Origin: Branchipolynoe longqiensis
Lineage: Eukaryota; Annelida; Polychaeta; Phyllodocida; Polynoidae
Assembly: GCA_030323885.1 (NCBI GenBank)
Contig: CM059194.1
Location: 1,054,001-1,118,000 of the forward strand
Reading direction: 5' to 3'
Length of the DNA stretch: 64,000 nucleotides
Of this stretch, positions 53,677-63,840 are shown one piece after another (position 1 is the stretch's first letter; the number at the start of each line of letters is the position of its first letter). The translations under genes and the position numbers were made by a program. The notes under the pieces are model-generated. The model worked only from the letters and a program-made list of their open reading frames with translations, had not been told where the DNA came from and did not search any database.

Positions 53677-54231
53677 AAGCCGTGTTCACACGGGAAAAGT
53701 TTACGCCGCTTTATACCAGGCGGATAATATGAACGGAACTAGTGTCGCGTCCACACGGGCAGTACTTGGGCCGGAAATCGATATCAGCGCATGAGCAAGT
53801 CCATACTAACCAGCGCCAGTTTCGGTTAGTCGACGTCGGCACGAGAGAGTGTGGGTTCGACCTAGATATGTATGAACTGAATCGTATTGGTTTGGAACGG
53901 TCAAAACTTCTGCTGGGCAGTGAAAACCTTAAAATAAATCATGAAAAAAATATATGTGCACCTCTAGCAGGTTCATAGACCAAATTATATTATATAGTGT
54001 GACGTGCTTAATCCGCCTCAAGTAAGTCGGTTGCGTTCACACGGGCGATATACGTCGTATCATAAAATTCGGTTCATATAAACCACCTTCACAAGTGGTT
54101 TATAAAATCCGAATAATATAAATCGAATCAGCCCTAATCCGACTTAGCCTCGCGTTCACACGCGAAATGTAACCCGAACTATACAAGTCGATTTTTATGA
54201 TTCGAATTAACTGCCCCATGTGAACACGGCT
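53677..54231. mobile_element. MITE with gtgttcacac ends, copy 2
   Basis: Ends aagccgtgttcacac and tgtgaacacggct, with ata on both sides. The core of ~80 bp is identical to copy 1 and the next ~100 bp nearly so, while the arms differ strongly (for example aggcggataatatgaacg here). Both copies are about 555 bp. Confidence 0.75.
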
Positions 54232-55309
54232 ATAGATAGAATGATTGAATCATTACAATTTTGATCTCAAATATAATATATTGTGGCCGCCAGCTTCTGG
54301 TGTTATTCCAAATACATAATTTACTACATGAATTATAGATACCATGGACACACCAAATTTAATAAATGTGTAGATATTTTAGATGGTCAGAGTATCCATC
54401 CAGTAACCTGGGCTCTCATTGGGGTGAGGCAGACCCCAGCAACACTGATAACCAGGACAGGTGGTGTCCTTACATAACAGCAGTGGACTGTGATTGAGAT
54501 GATTTACCTATAAATGCTGAGTATTGGGAAAGTTATGAATTTACAGACTAGGTAACATTACCATAATTCTTAGAATTTATAGGGGATCTAAAACATACCA
54601 AATATCATCTTCCTAGTAAATATAGAAGGGAATTACATTCTTTCACACCTCTAAAACATTAAATACCAATTTACACTTTTCACACATATATATAATACAA
54701 GTAAAATATGCTCTCATTACAATAGCCAAATTTAAGGTAGGCCTAAATATAACATATCTGGAATTTGGCCAATATAAACCATTCCTCAGTATCTTTTGAT
54801 AGTGACACATATAAAATCTTATAATACTACAGACCAAGTATATCATGATACCGACCAAATGTATAATAATACATGCCCTAATTTTGCCATATTTTTACAA
54901 GCGGTTGGATTTGTCGGGAAAGTTGAGACTACACCATCTGAAGTAACAGAGTTCACGATCAAACTTATAGCGGGAGATACTACTACTAGACACCAACCAG
55001 ACACAATCTACTCACGTGACCTGTGTTTCCTTGAGGTGAGTGGACCATTCCTAGCTCACCAGGGGGCGTCCCTGGTAGCGTGTGGACAGCGCCAAAGACC
55101 CTACAACACTAAGATGGCTCACCCCCTATCTATCCCATGGTAATGTAAATTTTGCAGTGTGGTGGGTTTGATCAGCCCAGCTGCTGGCTGGTGTTTCACA
55201 TGTAAACACTTACAAGGCGAGAGGGCGAGTTTAAAATTAAAAAAGAGAGATTGCCTGTCATTTGGATTTGGCTGATGTTGCACCTACTGCCTGGTCCCCA
55301 CCTCCTTCT
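54232..55309. other. No recognisable gene
   Basis: AT-rich to about 54900, then balanced. A 115-codon ORF at 54796-55143 on the plus strand has no motif or good start context, and I do not call it. Confidence 0.35.
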
Positions 55310-55835
55310 GCCCCACCCTCTCCCCTCCCTCCCCCACCCTCTCCCCTCCCTCCCCCACCCTCTCCCCTCCCTCCCCCACCCTCTCCCCTCCCTCCCCCAC
55401 CCTCTCCCCGCCCTCCCCCACCCTTCGCTCCCTCCCTCCTCCCGGTCTCACCGCCCTTCCCCCTCCCTCCCCTTCCCTCACTCCCCTTCCCCTTCCATCC
55501 GCACCCTTCCCTATCTCCCTCCTCATCCACCTTACCTACCCAGCATTCTCACACCACGCCTCCCTCCCCTCCCCCTTCCTCTCCCCCCCCCCCCCCACCT
55601 TACCCACCTCACTCGGCGCTCTCACACCACATCTCCATCCCCCTTCCTCTCCCCTCCCCCTTCCTTCCCCACACTCCCTCTTCCTCCCCAATCCTCCCTC
55701 TCCGCCTCCTCCTCCCCCACACTGCCTCTTCCTCCCTCTCCCTCTTCACCCACCTCAGTCGGCGTTCTCACACCACACCTCATGACCCCCTCCCTGATGT
55801 AAGTGTGTGTGTGTGTGTGGGGGGGGGGGGGGGAA
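55310..55835. repeat. C/T-rich tract with 21 bp minisatellite, then (GT)n and a G run
   Basis: The 21 bp unit ctcccctccctcccccaccc plus t repeats five times at 55316-55420. The tract stays almost purely pyrimidine to 55800, then (GT)n and 15 G at 55819-55833. Such sequence can form triplex or quadruplex DNA. Pro-rich ORFs here are artefacts. Confidence 0.85.
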
Positions 55836-55861
55836 GGAGGTCCCCACTGGTTGCGTCTTGC

Positions 55862-56788
55862 TACTCCTATAGACCTATTTCATATGACATCAGCATAGGT
55901 ATATAGGTCAGCGTGCGTGCTGCTTGGGTGCAGGACGACACACTGTCCCACTGCAAACTCAATGGCTCTGAGCAGGAGGTCCCCACTGGTTGCGTGTTGC
56001 TACTCCTATATACCTATTTCATATGACATCAACATAGGTATATAGGTCAGTGTGCGTGCTGCTTGGGTGCAGGACGACACACTGTCCCACTGCAAACTCA
56101 ATGGCTCTGAGCAATCTTCATACAGACAAATTTTAATATCTCCAAAACCACACCACCTAGAAACAATCTTCTTGGAACACATATAGAAAACATATTCAGT
56201 GATGAGATTATATTAAATGTATATGGTTAGGGTTTGGCATTTCTATTAATTTTGAATAAAATTGACATTTTGAACTGCGCGTATCACCAAACTCGATGCA
56301 TTGTAAATGGTCGAGAGCAATCTTCATATAGAAAAAGTTAAATATCTCTAAAACCACACCACCTAGAAACAAACCGCATGGAACACATAGAGAAAACATA
56401 TTCAACGAACAAATTATCTTAAGTTTATCCAGTTAGGGTTCTGTATTTCTATTAATTTTGAATAAAATTGGTGTTTTGCACTGCGCGTACCATCAAACTC
56501 AATGCATTGTCAATGGCCATGAGCAATCTTCATACAGGAAAAGTGAAATATCTCGAAAACCACACCACCTAGAAACAAACCGCTTGGAACACATATGGAA
56601 AACATATTCAACAAACAGATTATATTAAATTTATAAGGTTAGGGTTCTGCATTTCTATTAATTTTGAATAAAATAGACGTTTTGCACTGTGCGAACCGGC
56701 AAACTCGATGGCAGTGTGCATTCGTTCTGCAGCCAAGCTGCGCATGCATACACAATGTTTATAAACATTGAAAGGGGTCTATAGAACT
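55862..56788 (+). mobile_element. Tandem-unit element, copy C
   Basis: Opens atagacctatttcatatgac and closes aaacattgaaaggggtctat. Three units start at about 56107, 56318 and 56524 (206-211 bp apart). The 5' ~135 bp, together with its upstream flank (aggaggtccccactggttgc), is present twice, so the left junction was duplicated after insertion. Confidence 0.7.
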
Positions 56789-57299
56789 CCCACCACCACG
56801 GCTACCCCCACCCTCCTCCTCCACCTCTCCACTCCACCCACCCCCACCACCATACACACATTCCCCCAGCATCCTTCTTCCAGCACACTGACACACGCAC
56901 ACACACCATTTGCACAACCCATTATAATGCTAACAAAATGATCAATCCCACCACCTGGTGCGCTGGCTATTCTCTTGATTACACAGTACATGCTGAGTGA
57001 GCCGTCTTAGTGTTATAGGGTCTTTGACAGCGCTACCATCCATGACAAGAAAGACCCACATTCTTGACGATAGGAGGCGCCACTGCCGATTTCTAGTGCT
57101 TGTCACGTGACACTGGTATATGAGCGAATGTAGACTTGGTTATAATACGCACTCGCTGCTTCAAGTATGCCTTGTGGACATTTTGATAGTCTATCCGGCA
57201 AAGACCCTTCCACGATCCAGTTGATCACCACATCAGCACCTACTGCACGGCGTAAGTGTTGTGAAAACGTGTGGAGGGGGAAAGAAGGTGATGTCACAA
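56789..57299. other. No recognisable gene
   Basis: Pyrimidine-rich at 56780-56890, then ordinary. Short minus-strand ORFs have no motif. Confidence 0.35.
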
Positions 57300-57690
57300 A
57301 TGCCTAAAGTAGGACTTGAACCCACACATCTGCCATTCCTAGATGATCGTGCTAATCGTTAGTTTATCTAGGATCCTTGGTTTCAGAAGCCTTCTAGTTC
57401 CTCGGGGAGTTTGATCCCGATTGCTTCTATGTAATGACAAGAGTAGTTTTCCGCTTTAAATAGGGTGATCGATGCCAATATTCAGCGGTCCAGTGAGTGA
57501 GTGTAACGGCCACTGAGGCGTGGACGAGTAAGTGGCACCACGTGGGGAGGTGAGGCCATATCAGTAGATGACATAATGAATAGAGGTAACCAGCCGATGA
57601 CTTAGTGGCTGGGGAGTAGATCGAGATCTTCTGGCATATTATACTCGTATAATGGCTTATACAGCATATTAATGTGTGTGTGCAAGACTA
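57300..57690 (-). repeat. tRNA-headed repeat, copy 2
   Basis: The minus strand has gtgtgggttcaagtcc (B box) after tctaggaatggcagat. It matches 50757-51185 in order. See that entry. Confidence 0.5.
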
Positions 57691-57959
57691 AATACTTTGC
57701 TAAGCCTTGCCTTCGTGTAAATCATGTATATGGAAGAAATCTGATAAAGCTTCTAATTTATGACCGAATTAGTTGTGTTTTACTTATCCAAAGTACACAA
57801 ACTGTAATCATATTATTTGTATTGTTACTATATATACACACCGGGGACCTAGCTTGGGATTTTCAGATGGTACACAAATGGAATAAAATGCTATTGGAAT
57901 AAAACACTATAAATCATCATATATTATATCTGTTGTTTTAAATAGCTGTGATCTCACAT

Positions 57960-57961
57960 GG

Positions 57962-58001
<40 letters not shown>

Positions 58002-58060
58002 GCTGTCGGTCGCGATGCGACAAAGACTGGTTTCATTACTTGACTGCCGCTCTCCATTTA
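57960..58060 (-). repeat. (TCA)n-ended repeat, inverted copy of 36510-36600
   Basis: (TCA)13 followed by tgctgtcggtcgcgatgcga, then caaagactggtttcattact. Same family as at 36510-36600 but with a longer microsatellite. Confidence 0.6.
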
Positions 58061-58673
58061 GCTCTCTGCTGTGAGAGTGATGTCCATGAGTCGGTCTTAA
58101 TGTCTCACGTGGTACGCAGCTGCATACCCGCATATATGAATATACACAATGAATACATCTTCGCTTCCTTGCGGTCATTCCAGTTTCAGATAACCCGGAA
58201 TTGTGCCAGTCACCATCCTAATGTAAAATCTCCCAATTTGTCGTGATTTTATAAATACTAATTTGTGGAATGTGCATGCATTGTATCGTGTGCAACCTAC
58301 ATCAATAACTAGATCAACCTACATTGATAACTAGGTCACTCTCCTGAATCTGTCCTGCATACAACGCCATAAAACTGGTTGGTTGTCTTCCATAATTCAC
58401 TACAATATTTGTTTTCTCGGACAATAAACACAGCTGATAATGCTATGTTAGATATAAACAGCGGAGACTTGAATAAAAATACCCAATAGTCCTATCTTAG
58501 CAGAATATATTGAAAAGAAAATAATAGTTTGAAAACGTACAAGTTACAGCAATACAATCTCATCCGGCCATAAAATATCTGAGGACAGGATCAAATTAGT
58601 GGTTGCATATTCAATTATTCTGTGTCAGGCTAGTTCCGGCCAGTCCCGACAAGTGTCACTGTGCTACTGCTAG
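58061..58673. other. No recognisable feature
   Basis: AT-rich. The phrase tgcatacaacgccataaaac plus tggttggtt near 58362 also occurs at 50018-50045, a small shared repeat. Confidence 0.35.
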
Positions 58674-59324
58674 TTAAAGTTGCATAGTCCGATGGTTTTG
58701 AGTTTCTGCCATTAGAAAAAATATATAAACAGATTAGCTTGGTATTATAATGTACCTTATTTTAATTTAAAGTAATTTTTATTTTAAATGGCTACCTTAG
58801 GATATATTTGTAGTGAAAACATGCCAAATTAATTTTGGCAAGAAGGTAAAAAGTCTGACACCAAAGGCTTCAGCAGTCACAGCTTCTATTAAATATAATA
58901 GCATAGTATGCTTTGTAAGTGCATCCATATCTAAATTGGATATGTAGAATCAAATTTAGGTAAGTGTTTTGGTTTTGAAAATGTGATCCTTTCCAGATCA
59001 GACGACATGGCTGAATGAGTTGAGAGTCCGTCCCCCGTTTGGGTAGAACGTGTGATTCGAACCCGTGTTCGAACCCTGGTGGAGTCAAACCAATGACTTA
59101 AAAATGTATACTTGTCGCTTCCTAGCCAGGCACTCGGCAATATTAGGAGGGGCAAGGTTGGCTAAGTGTCAGGATAATGTGACTGAGTGGGATATCACTA
59201 TAAAGTCGCTATGAATGTGCAGTCACAAGTCGCTACCTGTACTGATATGACTTTAGATGTTGCCAGGACGCAAAACTCCAACAACCAACCAATGTGATCC
59301 TTACATCCGACTATGCAGCTTTAA
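58674..59324. mobile_element. MITE, 'ttaaagttgcatagtccga' family, complete, with SINE insert
   Basis: Ends ttaaagttgcatagtccgat and the complement of catccgactatgcagcttta, 21 bp with two mismatches. Removing the SINE leaves a 340 bp element. It ends 160 bp upstream of the intact gene at 59484. Confidence 0.75.
58992..59290 (+). repeat. SINE with 12 bp TSD inside the MITE
   Basis: Flanked by aatgtgatcctt at 58980-58991 and 59291-59302. The head has a doubled B-box region (gattcgaacccgtgttcgaa); part of the body is missing near 59190. Tail: ctccaacaaccaacc. Confidence 0.85.
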
Positions 59325-59483
59325 TGATGTTTCCACTAGAATGGCTCTGTATGAATTACTTCACTCTGCAACACAACTGGAATGACGCAGGGAATACCAT
59401 ACGTGACAATAGGCACAGTTTTAAGGCGGACAATGGCTTTCCTCGACAGTTAAAACCATAAGCATCACAATTCATAGCAAACA

Positions 59484-60851
59484 ATGGTGTTGGTGAAATG
59501 CGTAAACAGAGTCTTTTCGACAGAACGTGGCCGGTGGTTCTTGTTGTTGTTGCTGGTGTTGGTACCGTGTGGTCTACTCTACTACCGAAGGCATGGTGGC
59601 ATCGATCGAGCACACAATCTGACTCCCATCATCAGCAACAATAATGACAACAACAATTCAAACACAAACGATAGCAAACGGTGCAAATCACTGGGGTGTC
59701 ACTTCTCCAGATATAAACCTAGGAGTCTTCATAGTTGCGACAAAAGCAACATGACCAACAACAACACATTCCAACCACGGAATCAGACCACTTTTGATGA
59801 CCTAATGGAGTTGGCTAAGACCTATAACTGCTCAGTAAACACAGCTGACGTCAAAGCTGACACATTTGTGTTCTGTCCGCCCGAGCCTTCCGCTGCCAGA
59901 TTCGCGGTGTTGTCGGCAGCGTCGGCCAACGGCTCCGGGCTGGCCCATGTCTTCTTCCTCCCGCTGACAGCTCGTGCTTGGCGAAGAGTCGGTTATGCAT
60001 CTTTAACGATCCTCATTGGAACATTCGGTGAATGGACAGGGTCTCCATCTGGCCGACACATGCTCCATGTTCTCATCAGGCAACATGCGGGGATTGCCTT
60101 CGTCAAAAGCCCACATCCAGACAATGACGTGATGTTGTCACAGACGGCGCGTCTTTTTGCCGCACACATCTTTCGCGCGTGGCTGCTACCGGAAGTGACG
60201 GCGGGGAAGTCCGCCATCTTGCTAACAAGTGACGCCGACGTGTGGCCGCTGCGGGAGGATTATTACGAGTTCCCAGACGCAGTCGATATATTGTCGCTAA
60301 ATGCTTTCTGCTGTGGCGCTTTCACATATGCCAACGACAGCTTTCGCATGTTGCCAATGGCTAGCGTCGGTGCTTCTGCTGCCACCTGGCGGAAACTTTT
60401 CAGACTAAACCTGAAAGGGAATGCGGTTGTAACAGCAGACGCCATCTTGGATTATTTTGTTGCGATGTTCGGGGCCGTCGCCAGGTGGCGTGTGGCGAAA
60501 GGTTCTGGTGCTTGGTACATGGACCAGAAGATGGTCAGTGTGAGGGTTCAGAACTGGGCTCAAGAGAAGCGAAGACCCACAAATAAGTCTGTGGTGACAC
60601 TACGCGATCGGAAGCTTGGCGATCGAATAGACCGTGCTTACTTTTCCGTCCCTGCGACTCTCCATGGCATCACGGATGCGCATTTACCACTACAACCGCT
60701 TGTGCCGAAGAACTGGGGGAACTTGCAGTTGCTTCTGAATGTTATGTATGGCTGTATTGAAGGACTTGAGTGGAACATGTACTATTTAGCATATCGAAAT
60801 ACTTTGACTCAGGAGTCACAAGTGAAGTGCGAAGATTGCCAGAAACAGTAG
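59484..60851 (+). CDS. Intronless type II membrane protein, probable glycosyltransferase
   Basis: An intact 455-codon ORF from ATG 59484 to TAG 60849. Residues 1-17 are basic, 18-34 (WFLLLLLVLVPCGLLYY) form a signal anchor, and 35-120 are an Asn/Ser-rich stem with several N-glycosylation sites. The lumenal domain starts near 125. Key motifs are AILLTSDADVWPL at 245-256, whose DAD could bind metal and a sugar nucleotide, and GAWYMDQKMVSVRVQNW at 342-358, like the W..DQ part of GT-A enzymes. Paired Cys at 276-277 and 449/452 may form disulfides. The layout is that of a Golgi glycosyltransferase; substrate and CAZy family are unknown. It is a better gene candidate than any other ORF here: normal composition and no repeats within it. 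No promoter is obvious. Confidence 0.8.
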   Translation: MVLVKCVNRVFSTERGRWFLLLLLVLVPCGLLYYRRHGGIDRAHNLTPIISNNNDNNNSNTNDSKRCKSLGCHFSRYKPRSLHSCDKSNMTNNNTFQPRNQTTFDDLMELAKTYNCSVNTADVKADTFVFCPPEPSAARFAVLSAASANGSGLAHVFFLPLTARAWRRVGYASLTILIGTFGEWTGSPSGRHMLHVLIRQHAGIAFVKSPHPDNDVMLSQTARLFAAHIFRAWLLPEVTAGKSAILLTSDADVWPLREDYYEFPDAVDILSLNAFCCGAFTYANDSFRMLPMASVGASAATWRKLFRLNLKGNAVVTADAILDYFVAMFGAVARWRVAKGSGAWYMDQKMVSVRVQNWAQEKRRPTNKSVVTLRDRKLGDRIDRAYFSVPATLHGITDAHLPLQPLVPKNWGNLQLLLNVMYGCIEGLEWNMYYLAYRNTLTQESQVKCEDCQKQ

Positions 60852-60954
60852 ATCAGTCAGCGTTCCATGTTGAAGGATGTGGTGTAACTGTTGACAACTT
60901 GCTTGCTAGGTCCATGTTTACTTAAAGCGGCCAGCTATCCGCCGCGTGGAAAAC

Positions 60955-61200
60955 AAACGAACTCGGAAATAGTTCAGATGTGTGCCACAGGGGTGGTGCA
61001 TGCTTAGTACTGAACCTTTCCACTTGGTGGTGTACAGGAGAGTGACCTAGATGAGGGTAATTGGCATTGAGTTTGCTGGAACGCGCAGTGCGAAACGTTA
61101 GTTTTATTCAAAATTAATAGAAATCCAGAACCCTAACCTTGAGGAAATATATTTGTGTAATGTGAAATATATGTTAGTACAATTACATTGCATAATTCAA
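60955..61200 (-). repeat. Interspersed repeat, inverted copy of 19889-20130
   Basis: Complement landmarks tggtggtgtacaggagagtg and gtgaaatatatgttagtaca. An 85 bp piece of the tandem-unit family (ttattcaaaattaatagaaa) lies between them at 61054-61138. Confidence 0.55.
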
Positions 61201-61257
61201 TGAGAAACAGATATAGATGAAAAAGTTTTTTTGTTGTTGAATATAAAAAAAATCCTG

Positions 61258-61345
61258 CAGTGGAGGGGGTTTGAACCCACACAACCAAACAACTTCTAAT
61301 CATAAGTCCTACACTCTAACCACTAGGCCACAGAGACCACACATA
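61258..61345 (-). repeat. tRNA-like sequence (third SINE head type)
   Basis: The minus strand has a perfect A box (tggcctagtgg) and a good B box (ggttcaaaccc) 35 bp apart, with an A/T-rich tail. The anticodon arm is poor, so it is more likely a SINE head than a gene. Confidence 0.45.
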
Positions 61346-61410
61346 ATAACTACCCTCAGTTCAGGCTATTTGTGTAGAGGACATCACATATAAAACGTGT
61401 GTGTCTATGT

Positions 61411-61731
61411 GTTTGTTTTGTTTGTTGTTGTTTTACATGCTAGCACCATCTAAGGTCATATCAGGACAGGTACCGACTTGTGACAGTGCACACTAATGGC
61501 AACTTTATCATGCCCCACTGGAATACCAGGCCACCAGCACCATGACCTGATATCCCACTCAGTCACATTGTCCTGACACTGAGCCAACCAGTCCTTGTCC
61601 TATCCTAATAATGCCAAGCGCCAGACTAGGAAGCAACAAGTATCAATTTTAAAGTCATTGGTTTGACTCGACCAGGATTCAAACTCACAACCCCACGATC
61701 TAACAACACGGGAGACGGATGCTCTAACTCG
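61411..61731 (-). repeat. SINE, head-to-head pair, left member
   Basis: Full body with tail gtttgttgttgttttacatg on the left and head at 61731. Its partner starts two bases later on the other strand. Confidence 0.75.
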
Positions 61732-61732
61732 A

Positions 61733-61985
61733 ATCCTGGTCGAGTCAAACCAATGACTTTAAAATTGATACTTGTTGCTTCCTAGTCTGGCGCTCGGCAT
61801 TATTAGGATAGGACAAGGACTGGTTGGCTCAGTGTCATGATAATGTGACTGAGTGGGATATCAGGTCATGGTACTGGTGGCATGGTATTCCAGTGGGGCA
61901 GCACTATAGAGTTGCCATGCGCGCGCACTGTCACAAGTCGGTACCTGTCCTGATATGACCTTAGATGTTGCTAGGATGTAAAACA
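61733..61985 (+). repeat. SINE, head-to-head pair, right member
   Basis: Starts at the B box (cgaatcctggtcgagtcaaa) and ends ggatgtaaaacaacac. With 61411-61731 it forms a ~250 bp inverted repeat with almost no spacer. Confidence 0.75.
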
Positions 61986-61987
61986 AC

Positions 61988-62200
61988 ACAAAAAAAACGT
62001 ACGTACGTATGTACGCACATACATATGTACGTACGTACATACATACGTATGTACGTACATATGTACATACATGTACATGCATGCATACACATGTACATAC
62101 ATACATATGTACATACATACGTACATACATATGTGCATATGTACATACGTACATACATACGTATGTATGTACATACGTATGTCTGTACGTATGTCAGCCA
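61988..62200. repeat. (ACGT/ACAT)n alternating purine-pyrimidine tract
   Basis: About 210 bp of words such as acgtacgtacgtatgt and acatacatatgtacat, expanded from the SINE tail. It is self-complementary at many points and could form Z-DNA or cruciforms. Tyr/Val/His-rich ORFs across it are artefacts. Confidence 0.85.
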
Positions 62201-62224
62201 ATCACAGCGCAGCTTTTCCATTGC

Positions 62225-62255
62225 AAATGGCCGCCGCCTATGGGGGCGGCCATTT
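62225..62255. other. 11 bp hairpin ggccgcc/ggcggcc
   Basis: aaatggccgcc (62225-62235) and its complement (62245-62255) flank a 9 nt loop. A ccaatc motif lies 25 bp upstream. It may be a MITE end or a promoter-proximal element; evidence is thin. Confidence 0.35.
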
Positions 62256-62464
62256 TGGACACAACAAACTGCCTTTGCAGTTCAGACTAGCATCACCCTG
62301 GTCCCCTACTCTCCCCACACATACTTGGTTCATTTAAACATAAAAACTAAACAAAGTTGTGCTTGGAGAGCATTTGTCGGAGTACGAGCAGTGTCCCAGC
62401 GAGCTATAGCTGGTCCCTTTAAGACCACTGCATTGCAACCTTTGTGTTGTAGTCTTAAACTGAA

Positions 62465-62680
62465 TATGGTGGCCAAATCAGTTATGGAAGGTCAGGAGTT
62501 CGAATCACAGCCAAGTCAAAGCAATGACTTATAAATTGATACTTGTCACTACCTAGACTGGGGCTAGGCATTACTAGGATAGGGCAAGGACTGGCTTACT
62601 CAGTATAATTAGGATGGTGTGACTGAGTGGGATATCAGGTCATGGTGTCGGCGGCTTATCTCCCAGTGGAGTGGCCTAGA
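62465..62680 (+). repeat. SINE, 3' truncated
   Basis: Head aatatggtggccaaatcagt, like the copy at 5168, then body to ctcccagtgg. The tail is absent. Confidence 0.65.
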
Positions 62681-63446
62681 TTTCATAGAGATCCAGTCAG
62701 ATCATACTGAATCTGCTTGGGACATTGTACCTGCTGGACTTACTTCAGTAAATGAAATTTACATACAATGGTATAGAACAGCACATCACAATGGTACCAT
62801 AGCCTGGAACAATAGTAACAAAAGGGAAAGTACGTCAGACTGGAAATACCAACATTAAGTAGAAAATACTTTAAAGTCACCAGGTATACCTCACCCAGAA
62901 ACAAACAAATCCAGCATCAAAAGCTCTCCAAACATACCTTTGCTTAGTTGTTTTCAGTTCGATCAACTGAACATGTGGGAGGACAGTGTTGAGGTATGTG
63001 ATGTTTGAATGATATCATAGGTGGGATTCCCTCATCACATGACCTAGAGGGGTTCCCCACACACAGGGGAATCCATGGCAACCACCAAGATGGCAGCCAC
63101 AGAAAGCTCCCAATTCAACTTTTAAAATCTATTAATCGACATGATTTAATCAATTATTCACACAAAAAGTAGCTGGTTATGAGAAATAAACATTTGAACT
63201 TTATATTTAGCATTTTAGATTGAAAATTCTAACATTTGTCTATATGGTTGTCTAAAAGCCTTGTCAGTGCTGCTGGTCTAACTACAACACAACAGGAACA
63301 ACCAATTTCAGCACTCTCCTTCCCCCCCCCCCCCCCCCCCCCCCCCCCACACGTATACAATTGCATGAACTGAAAACCTGCATAGGTATGCTTGGAGAGC
63401 ATTTGTCGGAGTACTGTTTGTCTCTCAGCAGCCTATACCGGGTCGT
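62681..63446. other. No recognisable gene; 27 bp C run
   Basis: Mixed sequence. A run of 27 C lies at 63322-63348. The words gcttggagagcatttgtcgg plus agtac occur at 62360 and 63390, about 1 kb apart, marking a diverged repeat. Confidence 0.45.
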
Positions 63447-63665
63447 TTAAAGCTGCATAGTCCGAAATTTCGAAAGCAAAACACATACCCAGACTTAGTC
63501 CTACATATGATACTGGTGCACTCATTAAACAGTTATTGCTGCATAGAAGGAATACTAAATCAATTTAATTTATTTTAAATATATCACTGCTGAAGAATAT
63601 GGTGTCCAGCATTTCGATATTCACAACATTAATTTAGCATGTTTTCATTTCAAATATCGCCAAAA
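63447..63665 (+). mobile_element. MITE part, 'ttaaagttgcatagtccga' family
   Basis: Begins ttaaagctgcatagtccgaa and contains attaatttagcatgttttca near 63630, the complement of an internal landmark of the family. The interior order is disturbed, so it may be a rearranged copy. Confidence 0.45.
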
Positions 63666-63799
63666 GTTCCAGAGCTCCAATCCACTGATCAGTCAATAGA
63701 AACTATCATTGGGGAGCGTTTGACTGTCCTTGTCACTATTATCTATTGCCCATACTGTCAAATTCCTTTTCCTCTCTGCAATCACTCCTTACTTCCGCT

Positions 63800-63840
63800 T
63801 GAGTTTATGTCCTAGCAACATATAAGTCATATGAGAACAG
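63800..63840 (-). repeat. SINE 3' fragment
   Basis: Tail piece gtttatgtcctagcaacata. The remaining 160 bases to the window end show nothing recognisable. Confidence 0.45.

Noticed and set aside
54796..55143. 115-codon plus-strand ORF
   Set aside because: No motif, no start context, no splice pattern and ordinary composition.
55251..55906. Pro-rich ORFs
   Set aside because: They are products of the C/T-rich tract and change frame without loss of openness.
27690..56650. Telomere-like ttaggg words
   Set aside because: Each is a single occurrence inside the ~206 bp unit (ggttagggttctg), not a telomeric array.
118..61345. True tRNA genes at 118, 1840, 50757, 57300 and 61258
   Set aside because: A and B boxes can be found, but anticodon and T arms do not pair properly, and most have repeat bodies attached.
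61861..62534. Tyr/Val/His-rich ORFs
   Set aside because: They are translations of the alternating ACGT/ACAT tract and SINE sequence.
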